A program made the position numbers and the translations under genes. Below, piece after piece: positions 18,109 through 26,355 of a stretch of DNA of 64,000 nucleotides (the stretch's first letter is position 1; each line of letters begins with the position of its first letter). This DNA is from Mesorhizobium atlanticum. Its GTDB lineage: Bacteria > Pseudomonadota > Alphaproteobacteria > Rhizobiales > Rhizobiaceae. Location of the stretch: NCBI RefSeq assembly GCF_003289965.1, contig NZ_QMBQ01000003.1:62001-126000 (forward strand). Direction: 5' to 3'. The notes beneath the pieces are model-generated. The model was not told the DNA's origin, made no database searches, and saw only the letters and a list, made by a program, of their open reading frames with translations.

Positions 18109-18191
18109 GCCCCATCGATTCCGAAGCTCCCGATCACCTGCGGCATTGTCCAGACTTGATAGAACCGCCCGGTTCGCTCTATGAAGCCGGC

Positions 18192-18911
18192 ATGTCGATT
18201 TGGGACCGCCTTGGCGACTTCATCGCTCGTGTTTCGTCGTCGGCGTCCTCGGGCGTCGCGGATGTCGTCGAAGCCGTGCGCACCGTGTTTTCCGGTGATC
18301 CGGACCTGCGCCGGCGTGTGGCCTTCTCGGTGGCGATGATCGCGCTGTCGGCCAAGATGGCCAAGGCCGACGGTATCGTCACCCAGGACGAGGTGCGCGC
18401 CTTCCAGGAAATTTTCGAAGTTCCGCCAAGCGAGACGCGCAACGTGGCACGGCTTTACGACATCGCCAAGCAGGACGTTGCCGGCTTCGAGACCTATGCC
18501 CACCGCATGGCCCAGCTCTGCGGCTCCGGCCATGCCAACTGCATGATGCTGGAAGACATACTCGACGGCCTGTTCCACATCGCCAAGGCGGACGGGCTCA
18601 TCCATGAGCGGGAAGGCCAGTTCCTGCATCGGATCGCCGAGATTTTTCGCATCGACGAGGCGCATTACGAGGCGATCCTGTCGCGGCATGTCAATCTCGG
18701 CGCCGCCGATCCTTACGTTGTTCTGGGCATCGAACGCGGCAAGCCGTTCGAAGAGATCAGGAAACGCTATCGCAAGCTGATCTCCGACAATCACCCGGAC
18801 AGGTTGATCGCGCGCGGCCTGCCGCAGGAATTCATCAAGATCGCCACGACCAGGGTCGCCGCGATCAATGCCGCCTATGAGATGATCGAGCGGGGCCTCA
18901 GGCACGCATGA
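18192..18911 (+). CDS. DjlA-like TerB/J-domain co-chaperone
   Basis: A 239-residue protein with two domains: a TerB-like helical domain (about 40-165, with AKMAKADGIVTQDEVRAFQEIF and a second AKADGLIHEREGQFL acidic repeat) and a C-terminal J domain (about 173-239, DPYVVLGI ... HPD at 201-203 ... AINAAYEMI). This order is that of DjlA, a DnaK co-chaperone, but the E. coli N-terminal membrane span is not obvious; there is only an amphipathic start. The ATG at 18192 gives MSIWDRLGDF, the usual rhizobial N-terminus. It overlaps the amidase gene by 4 bases. Confidence 0.85.
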   Translation: MSIWDRLGDFIARVSSSASSGVADVVEAVRTVFSGDPDLRRRVAFSVAMIALSAKMAKADGIVTQDEVRAFQEIFEVPPSETRNVARLYDIAKQDVAGFETYAHRMAQLCGSGHANCMMLEDILDGLFHIAKADGLIHEREGQFLHRIAEIFRIDEAHYEAILSRHVNLGAADPYVVLGIERGKPFEEIRKRYRKLISDNHPDRLIARGLPQEFIKIATTRVAAINAAYEMIERGLRHA

Positions 18912-19675
18912 GCGGTTTCCTGCCCGACCAGCCAGGTGCGGAGGTCCGGGTCTCGCCGAATTTCGGCCCGCGCCGCGAGGCGCTCCGGCCCGACATGATC
19001 GTGCTGCACTATACCGGCATGGCGAGCGGCGCCGGCGCCGAGGCGTGGCTATGCGATCCGGCGAGCGAGGTGTCCTCGCACTACCTCGTTCACGAGGACG
19101 GCCGTATCGTGCAAATGGTGCGCGAGAGCGATCGCGCCTGGCATGCCGGCAAGAGTTCCTGGCTCGGGCGAACCGACATCAACTCCTGCTCGGTCGGCAT
19201 CGAGATCGTCAATCCCGGGCACACGCTGGGCTACAAGGCCTTCCCACGGCGGCAGATCGGCGCCGTGATCGAGCTGTGCGCGGGTATCGTGGGGCGCCAT
19301 TCCATTCCCTCGGCAAGGGTGCTCGCACATTCGGACGTGGCGCCGGGCCGCAAGGTCGATCCGGGCGAGAAATTCCCCTGGAAGGCACTGTTCGCGGCCG
19401 GCGTCGGTCATCTCGTGCCGGCGGCGCCGATAAAGGCAGGCGCTGCGCTGAAGGCCGGGGATACCGGCGCCGACGTTGAAGCACTGCAGTCGATGCTGGC
19501 GCTTTACGGCTATGGCGCCGAGATATCGGGCGAATACGACAAGCAGACGGAAATCGTGGTGGCGGCGTTCCAGCGACATTTCCGGCGGCGATTGGTGGAT
19601 GGCGTGGCGGACAATTCGACGATCCGCACGCTGGAACGGCTCCTGGCTTCCGTAGAGGCAACCACCGTCAAATAG
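18908..19675 (+). CDS. N-acetylmuramoyl-L-alanine amidase with peptidoglycan-binding domain
   Basis: A 255-residue Amidase_2 (AmpD/AmiD) zinc amidase that cuts the bond between MurNAc and L-Ala. The zinc His is likely H34 in MIVLHYTGM, with VSSHYLVHEDGRIVQMV, AWHAGKSSW, SVGIEIVNPGH and LAHSDVAPGRKVDPGEKF completing the site. Residues about 178-245 form a PG_binding_1 repeat. No signal peptide is visible, so it may be a cytosolic AmpD-like recycling enzyme despite the binding domain. It is coupled (ATGA) to the DjlA-like gene. Confidence 0.88.
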   Translation: MSGFLPDQPGAEVRVSPNFGPRREALRPDMIVLHYTGMASGAGAEAWLCDPASEVSSHYLVHEDGRIVQMVRESDRAWHAGKSSWLGRTDINSCSVGIEIVNPGHTLGYKAFPRRQIGAVIELCAGIVGRHSIPSARVLAHSDVAPGRKVDPGEKFPWKALFAAGVGHLVPAAPIKAGAALKAGDTGADVEALQSMLALYGYGAEISGEYDKQTEIVVAAFQRHFRRRLVDGVADNSTIRTLERLLASVEATTVK

Positions 19676-19860
19676 TCGCGCTGGGGTCCTTAAATTACAA
19701 TCTGTCACTCAAAGTGAATTGCGCCGCCTTCATTGCCGCCAATTCCGCCTGCAAATGCCCCTCCCGCAAGTTGTCGGGCGTCTATCCCCCCAAGACACCC
19801 GATGTTGAGTTGACCCAACTGCGCGAAGTTCTTCGCGCGGCTCTAACAGAACAGGACTAC

Positions 19861-20568
19861 ATGCAAAGATTGACCGTTGTAGCGGCAGCCGTTGCTGCCG
19901 GAGTGATGACTCTTGCCTTCAATCCAGCGAACAGTGCCCCTCTGAGCTTGCGGGCAGACAACGGCTTCGCCGCCGCGCCCGCGGCACCGAAGGCAAGCCC
20001 GACCGCCAAGGGTTCAAGGGTCGAGAGAACCACCCCGACCAAAGTGGAGAAGGTTGCCGCAGCCAAAGCGGCGAAAAGAACGGCAAGGCGCAATTCGAAG
20101 CGCAACAGGCAGACTATCGACCTGACCGCGACAGCTTCCATCCACCCTGAGAAGCCGGCGTTGTCGTCCTCAACGACGGGCGACGGCCAATATTCGGCGA
20201 TCATTGCCCGCTATGCCGCGAGCTATGGCGTGCCGGTGTCGCTGGCCAAGGCCGTCATCAAGATCGAAAGCAACTATCGGCCGAATATGGTCGGCGGCGC
20301 AGGCGAGATCGGCCTGATGCAGATCAAGCCGGCGACGGCGCGCATGATGGGTTATACCGGTTCGGCCAAGGGATTGTTCGATCCCGACACCAACATCAAA
20401 TATGGCATGAAATACCTCGCCATGGCGCGGGACCTCGGCGGCGGCACCACCTGCGGCACGATCCTCAAATACAATGCGGGTCATGGCGCGACGCGGATGA
20501 ACCCTGTCTCCGCTGCCTATTGCAGCAAGGTGAAGGTGCAGATGGTGGCGCTGGGCTCGCCGGCCTGA
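19861..20568 (+). CDS. SLT-domain lytic transglycosylase
   Basis: A 235-residue exported protein. A signal-like segment (residues 1-26, ending NSAPL) is followed by a long Ala/Lys/Arg-rich basic linker (about 40-90) and a goose-type SLT domain: the catalytic Glu is E136 in AVIKIESNYRP, then GEIGLMQIKPATARMMGY, NIKYGMKYL and ILKYNAGHGA. It should cleave glycan strands in the periplasm. I start at MQRLTVV, giving a clean signal; the open frame extends upstream to 19714 with unrelated residues. A CGCGAA-GTTC-TTCGCG hairpin lies in its leader near 19827. Confidence 0.88.
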   Translation: MQRLTVVAAAVAAGVMTLAFNPANSAPLSLRADNGFAAAPAAPKASPTAKGSRVERTTPTKVEKVAAAKAAKRTARRNSKRNRQTIDLTATASIHPEKPALSSSTTGDGQYSAIIARYAASYGVPVSLAKAVIKIESNYRPNMVGGAGEIGLMQIKPATARMMGYTGSAKGLFDPDTNIKYGMKYLAMARDLGGGTTCGTILKYNAGHGATRMNPVSAAYCSKVKVQMVALGSPA

Positions 20569-20656
20569 TGCTAACGTGGCGGATTTGGCCAACGCGCGCG
20601 CTTTATGCGCGTCGTTGCCCCAAGCCGCCGCGCGTTGGGACGATGCGCTTTTTCGT

Positions 20657-20686
20657 TTGCGTTTTCAGGCGGGAATCCCTTTATAC
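20657..20686 (+). promoter_or_regulatory. Promoter of rnpB
   Basis: TTGCGT (20657-20662) and TTATAC (20681-20686) are separated by 18 bp, a housekeeping sigma factor arrangement. Transcription would start near 20692, exactly where the first pairing strand of RNase P RNA begins. Confidence 0.6.
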
Positions 20687-20691
20687 GCGCT

Positions 20692-21092
20692 TGCCAGCTG
20701 GCTGGGCGGCCGCGCCCGCGAGAACCGAAAGGTTGCGGGTGAGGAAAGTCCGGGCTCCATGGAGACACGGTGCCGGCTAACGGCCGGCGGGGGCGACCCC
20801 AGGGAAAGTGCCACAGAAAGCAAACCGCCGCGGCATTGCCGCGGCAAGGGTGAAAGGGTGGGGTAAGAGCCCACCGCGCGACTGGCAACAGGAGCGGCAG
20901 GGCAAACCCCACCGGGAGCAAAACCGAATAGGGGCGGTGCGAGGGGAAACCCTCGAGGGCTGTTTCCGGCCCACCGTCCGGGTAGGTTGCGTGAGGCGCG
21001 TGGCAACATGCGCCCAAGATGAATGGCCGCCACGTTCTCGCCGCAAGGCGAGGGCCATACAGAACCCGGCTTACAGGCCAGCTGGCATTTTT
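20692..21092 (+). ncRNA. rnpB: RNase P RNA, bacterial type A (alphaproteobacterial)
   Basis: The catalytic RNA that trims the 5' leaders of tRNAs. The universally conserved 5' block GAGGAAAGTCCGGGCTCC lies at 20741-20758, and the 3' block ACAGAACCCGGCTTACAGG at 21059-21077. AGATGAATGGCCGCC near 21018 is also typical. The ends pair as helix P1: TGCCAGCTGGC at 20692-20702 with GCCAGCTGGCA at 21077-21087. A T-run (21088-21091) follows. The 5' end is set by P1 and the upstream promoter, the 3' end by P1 and the T-run. Confidence 0.96.
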
Positions 21093-21193
21093 CTCCCTAC
21101 GGCGATAGCGATATAAATCAAAAGGTTGCACCGGAAGGCGCAGCTTTGGATTCAGCGTCCGTAGCCCGGCTCCGAGTGCGGGCATAGATTCGT

Positions 21194-22309
21194 TCAACTG
21201 CCGACTTTGTCCAACGACGCCTCGATCGCCTGCCAAAGCTCCTCGACCGGCTCGCAACCCACCGACAGGCGCACGAAGCCGGGCGGCACGACGTCGCCGC
21301 GTTTCGAGCGCCGCTCGGCCGACGTGTGCACGCCGCCGAAGGAAGTCGCCGATTCAATCAGCGCGCAATTGTCGATGAACGCCTCGGCCTTCTGTTCCGA
21401 GGCCAGTTCGAACGAGATCAGGAAGCCGAAGCGATCCATCTGGGCGCGAGCCAGATTGTGCGAGGCGTCGCCCTCGAGCCCGGGATAGCGCAGGCCGCTG
21501 ACCGTGCGGTGATCCTTCAGCCGGCGCGCGATCGTTTCGGCCGTGGAACACATCCGGTCGAAACGCACCTCCAGCGTTTCCAGCCCGCGATGCACAAGCC
21601 AGGCCTCGAAGGGGCCCGGGATGCCGCCGACCAGGCCGCGCCAGTCGGTCACCTTGGCGATGAGGTCGCCATCGCGGCTCGCGACATGGCCGAAGAGCAC
21701 ATCGGAATGACCGTTCACCGCCTTGGTGTCGGCGGAGACGACGATGTCGGCGCCGAGGTCGAGCGGACGCTGGCCGAAGGGCGTCATCGTCGTGTTGTCG
21801 ACGACCAGCAGCCCATCACGCCTGTGGATGGCTTCGGCCACCGCCGCGATATCGCAGATGTCCAGCCGGGGATTGGATGGCGTCTCGGCAAAAACCAGCT
21901 GGTAACCATCGAAGCCGCCGTCGAGGAAACTTGGCGTCGGCCTGGTGTCGCAGGCAATGCCGAGGGGGCTGAGGAAGCGCTCGGCCATGGCGCGCGTGGC
22001 GTGATAGCCGTCTGACGGCAGAAGCACGCGGTCGCCTGATTTCAGCAGTGCGAAAAACACCGACGAGATCGCGCCCATTCCGGACGGGAAGGCGACGCAT
22101 TGCGCGTCTTCGAGGTGGCCGAGCGCGTGCTCGACGGCGCGCCAGGTCGGATTGTCGTAGCGGCCATACTGATCGAAGCCGGCCTCCGCGCCCGGCGTGT
22201 GGAAGATCGATGCCATGGTCAGCGGCAGAGGGATCGGGTCGCCCTTGGCGAAATCGCTGCTGCGCAAATGGGCAAGCGCCGCGGCGCGGGACTTCGCTGT
22301 TTCGGACAT
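21194..22309 (-). CDS. Cys/Met metabolism PLP enzyme (cystathionine gamma-lyase/synthase family)
   Basis: A 371-residue fold-type I PLP enzyme of trans-sulfuration. Features: YDNPTWRAVEHAL, FPSGMGAISSVFFALLKSGD (phosphate loop), FAETPSNPRLDICDI, VVDNTTMTPFGQRPLDLGADIVVSADTKAVNGHSDV with the Schiff-base Lys in ADTKA, and VRLSVGCEPVEELW. The family covers cystathionine gamma-synthase, beta/gamma-lyases and methionine gamma-lyase; the substrate is not resolved. It stands alone between rnpB and the dcw cluster, divergent from mraZ. Confidence 0.87.
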   Translation of the reverse strand: MSETAKSRAAALAHLRSSDFAKGDPIPLPLTMASIFHTPGAEAGFDQYGRYDNPTWRAVEHALGHLEDAQCVAFPSGMGAISSVFFALLKSGDRVLLPSDGYHATRAMAERFLSPLGIACDTRPTPSFLDGGFDGYQLVFAETPSNPRLDICDIAAVAEAIHRRDGLLVVDNTTMTPFGQRPLDLGADIVVSADTKAVNGHSDVLFGHVASRDGDLIAKVTDWRGLVGGIPGPFEAWLVHRGLETLEVRFDRMCSTAETIARRLKDHRTVSGLRYPGLEGDASHNLARAQMDRFGFLISFELASEQKAEAFIDNCALIESATSFGGVHTSAERRSKRGDVVPPGFVRLSVGCEPVEELWQAIEASLDKVGS

Positions 22310-22499
22310 CAGGCTTCATCCCTCCGGCTGAATGGCAGTTGCCGCGACGCTATGCGTGGCGGCGGTTCGCGGCAAGCTGCGTCCTTTTGGGCCAGAGGGC
22401 TCTAAACGCTTCGTTAGGCTTAATGGAGGATAAAGACGAGACGTGCCTTCAGCCTGCGCTTTCTGGTTGTGATGCGCGTGTTTGTGATGCCTGTTCCCG

Positions 22500-22528
22500 T
22501 TGACGCCCATAGTACCCCATGATATCCC
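22500..22528 (+). promoter_or_regulatory. Candidate promoter of the dcw cluster
   Basis: TTGACG (22500-22505) and TATCCC (22523-22528) lie 17 bp apart, the best sigma70-like pair in the gap. The -35 box is near perfect and the -10 box weaker, as expected for a regulated promoter. The spacer is filled by MraZ-type repeats. Confidence 0.5.
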
Positions 22529-22529
22529 G
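22505..22529 (-). promoter_or_regulatory. MraZ box: three TGGGN-type pentamers
   Basis: On the plus strand GCCCA (22505-22509), CCCCA (22515-22519) and TCCCG (22525-22529) repeat with an exact 10-bp period; on the minus strand these are TGGGC, TGGGG and CGGGA. MraZ is known to bind several TGGGN pentamers separated by 5 bp in front of its own gene. Here they lie between and over the -35 and -10 boxes, which fits repression by MraZ. Confidence 0.7.
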
Positions 22530-22708
22530 TTCACATCATCAAGCTTTCGTTCCGCGTCAGGGTGAAGCGTACGCCAATCGGGCAGCCGCGGCGGCTGCGC
22601 GTTTGCCGGTTTTCGCCCCGGTGGATGAAGCGATTTGCCGCGCGCGCGGCGAGGGCGCGGAGAACAACATGGGAAGGGGTGCGGCGGCGGAAGCGGCTGT
22701 AGCGTTCA

Positions 22709-23167
22709 TTGGACCGATTTCTGTCAAACGCGGTGAACAGGATCGATGCGAAGGGGCGGGTCTCCGTTCCGGCGCATTTCCGTGCGGTGGTTCAGAAACG
22801 CGGCTATTCGGAGCTTTACGCGCTGCGCTGCCTGGACCTGCCGGCCATGGATGTCGGCGGACTCGATCTGCTCGACCGCTACGAGCAGCGGATCGCGCTG
22901 GAGGATCCCTTTCTGCAGACGGCGGACGACATGTCGTTCTTCTGCCATGGCGACGGGACGTTCCTGAAGCTCGATCAGGACGGCCGCATCACCATGACCG
23001 ATTTCATCCGCGAGCATACGGGCATCTCGAACGAGGTGGCCTTTGTCGGCCGCGGCAATTTCTTTCAGATCTGGGAGCCGGGACGGCTTTCCGCCTATGG
23101 GGCGCAGGCGCGCGCCAGGCTTTTGCAGCTTCGGCAGGGGACGAAGCCCGGGGAGCGATCGGAATGA
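22709..23167 (+). CDS. mraZ: Transcriptional regulator MraZ
   Basis: A 152-residue MraZ, the first gene of the dcw cluster: a DNA-binding protein with two AbrB-like SpoVT/MraZ repeats. The first begins [25 protein letters not shown]; the second contains [18 protein letters not shown] and ends [11 protein letters not shown]. The start is TTG: an in-frame TAG at 22700-22702 blocks any upstream start, and MDRFLSN is the family N-terminus. No strong ribosome-binding site is seen. It overlaps rsmH by 4 bases. MraZ typically represses its own operon; a matching box lies about 180 bp upstream. Confidence 0.95.
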   Translation: MDRFLSNAVNRIDAKGRVSVPAHFRAVVQKRGYSELYALRCLDLPAMDVGGLDLLDRYEQRIALEDPFLQTADDMSFFCHGDGTFLKLDQDGRITMTDFIREHTGISNEVAFVGRGNFFQIWEPGRLSAYGAQARARLLQLRQGTKPGERSE

Positions 23168-24180
23168 TGGCTGGCCACGGCGATGACCATCACGCCGTTG
23201 GCGGACCGGCCCGCCACATTCCGGTCCTCCTTGCCGAGGTGCTCGACGCGCTTGCGCCGAAGGCCGGCGAGACGATCGTCGACGGGACATTCGGCGCCGG
23301 CGGCTACACCAGCGCGATCCTCGATCGCGGCGCCTCCGTCGTTGCCATCGACCGCGACCCGGACGCGATCACGGCGGGCAGGGCACTGGAGCGGCAGGCG
23401 GGAGGCCGGCTGAGACTTGTCCAGGCGCCGTTCTCGACGCTGGACGAATATGTCGAACGCGCCGACGGCGTGGTGCTCGACATCGGCGTTTCCTCCATGC
23501 AGCTCGACCAGGCGGAGCGCGGCTTTTCCTTCCGCGCCGATGGGCCGCTCGACATGCGCATGGCGCAGTCGGGGCTTTCCGCCGCCGACGTCGTCAACAC
23601 CTTCAAGGCCGGCGACCTCGCCCGCATCTTCGGCTTTCTCGGCGAGGAGCGCCATGCCGGCCGCATCGCGCGCATGATCGAGAGCCGGCGCGAGAAGAGA
23701 CCTTTCGAGCGCACGCTCGATCTAGCCGACGCCATTGAAACGCATATCGGACGAGGCCCGAAGGACAAGATCCATCCGGCCACGCGCGTCTTCCAGGCGT
23801 TGCGCATCTTCGTCAATGACGAGCTTGGCGAGCTTGCAAGGGCGCTGCTGGCGGCCGAGCGGGCGCTGAAGCCCGGTGGCCGGCTTGCCGTGGTGACCTT
23901 CCACTCCCTGGAAGACCGCATCGTCAAGCGCTTCATCGCCGACCGGTCCGAAGCCGCCAGCGGCTCGCGACACATGCCAGACGCGCCCCAGCGCGCCGCG
24001 ACTTTTCGTAAAGCTGGCGGCGGCGTGACGCCGGGGGAGGCCGAGATAGCGGCCAACCCGCGAGCGCGCTCGGCTAGGCTGCGTGCGGCGACACGGACCG
24101 AAGCGCCGGCGCGCGCGGGCGATTTTTCGATTTTAGGCCTTCCAAAGCTTCCCGCCGTCGAACGGCCGGGAGAGAGGTGA
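23164..24180 (+). CDS. rsmH: 16S rRNA (cytosine1402-N4)-methyltransferase
   Basis: A 338-residue RsmH (MraW), which methylates N4 of C1402 in the ribosomal decoding centre. N-terminal [20 protein letters not shown] is followed by the SAM motif [48 protein letters not shown], and later [18 protein letters not shown] and [12 protein letters not shown]. The ATG at 23164 overlaps the mraZ stop; the same frame stays open far upstream through mraZ but that part is not coding. Confidence 0.96.
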   Translation: MMAGHGDDHHAVGGPARHIPVLLAEVLDALAPKAGETIVDGTFGAGGYTSAILDRGASVVAIDRDPDAITAGRALERQAGGRLRLVQAPFSTLDEYVERADGVVLDIGVSSMQLDQAERGFSFRADGPLDMRMAQSGLSAADVVNTFKAGDLARIFGFLGEERHAGRIARMIESRREKRPFERTLDLADAIETHIGRGPKDKIHPATRVFQALRIFVNDELGELARALLAAERALKPGGRLAVVTFHSLEDRIVKRFIADRSEAASGSRHMPDAPQRAATFRKAGGGVTPGEAEIAANPRARSARLRAATRTEAPARAGDFSILGLPKLPAVERPGER

Positions 24181-24184
24181 GCAC

Positions 24185-24580
24185 GTGTTTCGTACCAGCG
24201 ACATAGTCCTGATCGCCGTCATGGTCTCGGCCGCGGCCCTGACCTACAAGACCAAGCGCGAGGCCGAGGAGCAACTGGCGGCCGTGCAGAAGATCCAGGC
24301 GCAGATCCGCTACGAGGAAGACACGATCGATCTCCTCAAGGCGGATTGGAGCCTGCTTACCCAGCCGTCGCGGCTGCAGAAGCTTGCCGACGTCTACAAG
24401 AGCCAGCTCGGGCTCGAACCGGTTGGCGCCCGCCAGATCGGCGGTCTTGACGACATTCCGGTGAAACCGGTGACCATCGAGGACCTCTCCTCGCAGCGGC
24501 TTGGCGGCATGGCCGACAATTCCGGCAATGGACCTGCGGGCGACAAGGATCCGGTCGTCACGGGGAGCACTGTGCAATGA
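24185..24580 (+). CDS. ftsL: Cell division protein FtsL
   Basis: A 131-residue bitopic protein: a short head, one membrane helix (about residues 7-21, IVLIAVMVSAAALTY), then a coiled-coil-like stretch (KREAEEQLAAVQKIQAQIRYEEDTIDLLKADWSLLTQPSRLQKLADVY) and a variable tail. FtsL with FtsB and FtsQ activates FtsWI at the septum. The PSRLQKLA motif near residue 60 is typical. Start codon is GTG with GAGAGG upstream. It overlaps ftsI by 4 bases. Sequence identity in this family is low, so position between rsmH and ftsI carries much of the weight. Confidence 0.9.
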   Translation: MFRTSDIVLIAVMVSAAALTYKTKREAEEQLAAVQKIQAQIRYEEDTIDLLKADWSLLTQPSRLQKLADVYKSQLGLEPVGARQIGGLDDIPVKPVTIEDLSSQRLGGMADNSGNGPAGDKDPVVTGSTVQ

Positions 24581-26301
24581 TCGGCAGGCTTCCAAGGATC
24601 GGTGACCTGCTGAAGCGTCGGAAGAAGACCGCCGAGGACGGCTCGATCGTCGTCGACGCGGCGCGCAAGGCGACGGGCGGCAAGGCCAGGACCCGCATCG
24701 TCATGACGATGGCGGTGTTCTTCACCATCTATTCGACGATTGCCGGCAGGCTTGTCTATCTCGGGCTGCAGAATCCGGACCTGTCGGACGGCCCGCAGAG
24801 CCGGGTCACCGCGTCGCGTCCGGATATCGTCGACCGTAACGGCGAAGTGCTGGCGACCGACATCAAGACCGCGTCGCTGTTTGCCGAGCCGCGCCGCATC
24901 GTCGATGCGGACGAAGCGATCGAGAAATTGTCGACCGTGCTGCCGGAGATCGACTATGAGCAGACCTATCGCAAGCTCAAGAGCGGCGCCGGCTTCGTCT
25001 GGCTGCAGCGCCAGCTGACGCCGAAGCAGCAGGCCGACATCATGGCGCTGGGCGTTCCCGGCCTCGGCTTCCGCACCGAAAAGCGCCGCTTCTATCCGAG
25101 CGGCGAGACCTCGTCCTATGTCGTCGGCCTGACCAATATCGACAACCAAGGCATCTCCGGCATGGAGAAGTATATCGACGAGCAGGGGCTGAGCGACCTG
25201 CAGGCGTCGGGCCTCGCCATTGCCAAGGACCTCAAGCCTGTCAGGCTTTCGATCGATCTGCGCGTCCAGCATGTGGTGCGCGACGAGATCGCCGCCGGCC
25301 TGGAGCGCTATCGCGCCATGGGCGCCGGCGCTGTCGTGCTGAACATCAAGACGGGCGAAGTGATGGCGATGGCCTCGGTGCCGGACTTCGACCCGAACAA
25401 TCCCTACAATGCCCAGGATAAAGACCGGCTGAACCGCATGTCGGCGGGCCTCTACGAGATGGGCTCGACCTTCAAGAGCTTCACCTCGGCGATGGCGCTC
25501 GATTCCGGCAAGGCGACGATGAACAGCCGCTTCGACGCGTCGCATCCGATCCGGGTCGGCCATCAGGCCATCCACGATTTCCACGGCAAGAACCGCGTGC
25601 TGTCGCTGCCGGAGGTGTTCCTCTATTCGTCCAACATCGGCTCGGCCAGGGAGGCCGAGCTCGTCGGCATCGAGGGGCACCGCGAATTCCTGCACCGCCT
25701 CGGCATTCTCGACAGGATGCAGACCGAACTGCCGGAGGTCGCGCGCCCGACCGAGCCTAAGGTCTGGAAACAGGTCAATTCGTTCACCATCGCCTTCGGT
25801 CATGGCGTGTCGACGACGCCGCTGCAGGCCGCTGTCGGCTGCGCGGCGCTGATGCAGGGCTTTCTGATCCAGCCGACATTCCTGGTCCGCAGCGAAGAGG
25901 AGGCCATGGCGGTGGCCAAGAGGGTGGTCAGCGACAAGACGGTCGAAGGCATGCGTTACCTTTACACGCTCAACGCCGAAAAGGGCTCGGCCAGAAACGC
26001 CAGGGCCCCCGGCTACCGCGTCGGCGGCAAGACCGGAACGGCCGAGAAGGTCATCAACGGCCGCTATTCGAAGGATTTGAACTTCAATACCTTCGTCGCC
26101 GCCTTCCCGATGGACGATCCGCAATTTCTGGTATTCACCATCGCCGACGCTCCGCATCCGGAAAAGCCCGGGATGACGGACGTCGCCGCCAACAATGCGG
26201 GGGTTATCGCCGGCAATATCATCAGGCGCTCGGCGGCCATGCTTGGCGTGAAGCCAGATTTCAGCCATGAAAATGGTGCAACGCTGGTTTCCTATCAGTG
26301 A
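24577..26301 (+). CDS. ftsI: Septal peptidoglycan transpeptidase FtsI (PBP3)
   Basis: A 574-residue class B penicillin-binding protein that crosslinks septal wall. Layout: basic cytosolic head (1-40), one membrane span (about 42-62), the PBP dimerisation domain starting SRPDIVDRNGEVLATD, and a transpeptidase domain with SxxK at 297-300 (STFK), SSN at 351-353 and KTGT at 485-488. All catalytic motifs are intact. It overlaps ftsL (ATGA) and works with FtsW, encoded downstream. Confidence 0.97.
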   Translation: MIGRLPRIGDLLKRRKKTAEDGSIVVDAARKATGGKARTRIVMTMAVFFTIYSTIAGRLVYLGLQNPDLSDGPQSRVTASRPDIVDRNGEVLATDIKTASLFAEPRRIVDADEAIEKLSTVLPEIDYEQTYRKLKSGAGFVWLQRQLTPKQQADIMALGVPGLGFRTEKRRFYPSGETSSYVVGLTNIDNQGISGMEKYIDEQGLSDLQASGLAIAKDLKPVRLSIDLRVQHVVRDEIAAGLERYRAMGAGAVVLNIKTGEVMAMASVPDFDPNNPYNAQDKDRLNRMSAGLYEMGSTFKSFTSAMALDSGKATMNSRFDASHPIRVGHQAIHDFHGKNRVLSLPEVFLYSSNIGSAREAELVGIEGHREFLHRLGILDRMQTELPEVARPTEPKVWKQVNSFTIAFGHGVSTTPLQAAVGCAALMQGFLIQPTFLVRSEEEAMAVAKRVVSDKTVEGMRYLYTLNAEKGSARNARAPGYRVGGKTGTAEKVINGRYSKDLNFNTFVAAFPMDDPQFLVFTIADAPHPEKPGMTDVAANNAGVIAGNIIRRSAAMLGVKPDFSHENGATLVSYQ

Positions 26302-26355
26302 TTCTTGGGGCGCGCCGGCAACTGCGCGCTATTTTGTTGCGGTGAACGGGACTCA

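Larger units (their letters stand above)
22310..22708. other. Divergent gap upstream of mraZ holding the dcw promoter region
   Basis: The 399 bases between the PLP enzyme start and mraZ contain no supported gene. The only strong signals are the promoter and MraZ pentamers at 22500-22529. The remaining 178 bases would be an unusually long GC-rich leader for mraZ; I see no clear riboswitch or attenuator in it. Confidence 0.5.

Noticed and set aside
20576..20866. A 96-codon frame ahead of and inside rnpB
   Set aside because: It runs into the conserved RNase P RNA core; no ribosome-binding site and no recognised family.
22519..24180. A 553-codon frame covering mraZ and rsmH
   Set aside because: Only the part from 23164 is RsmH; the first 215 codons overlap mraZ in another frame and lack family character.
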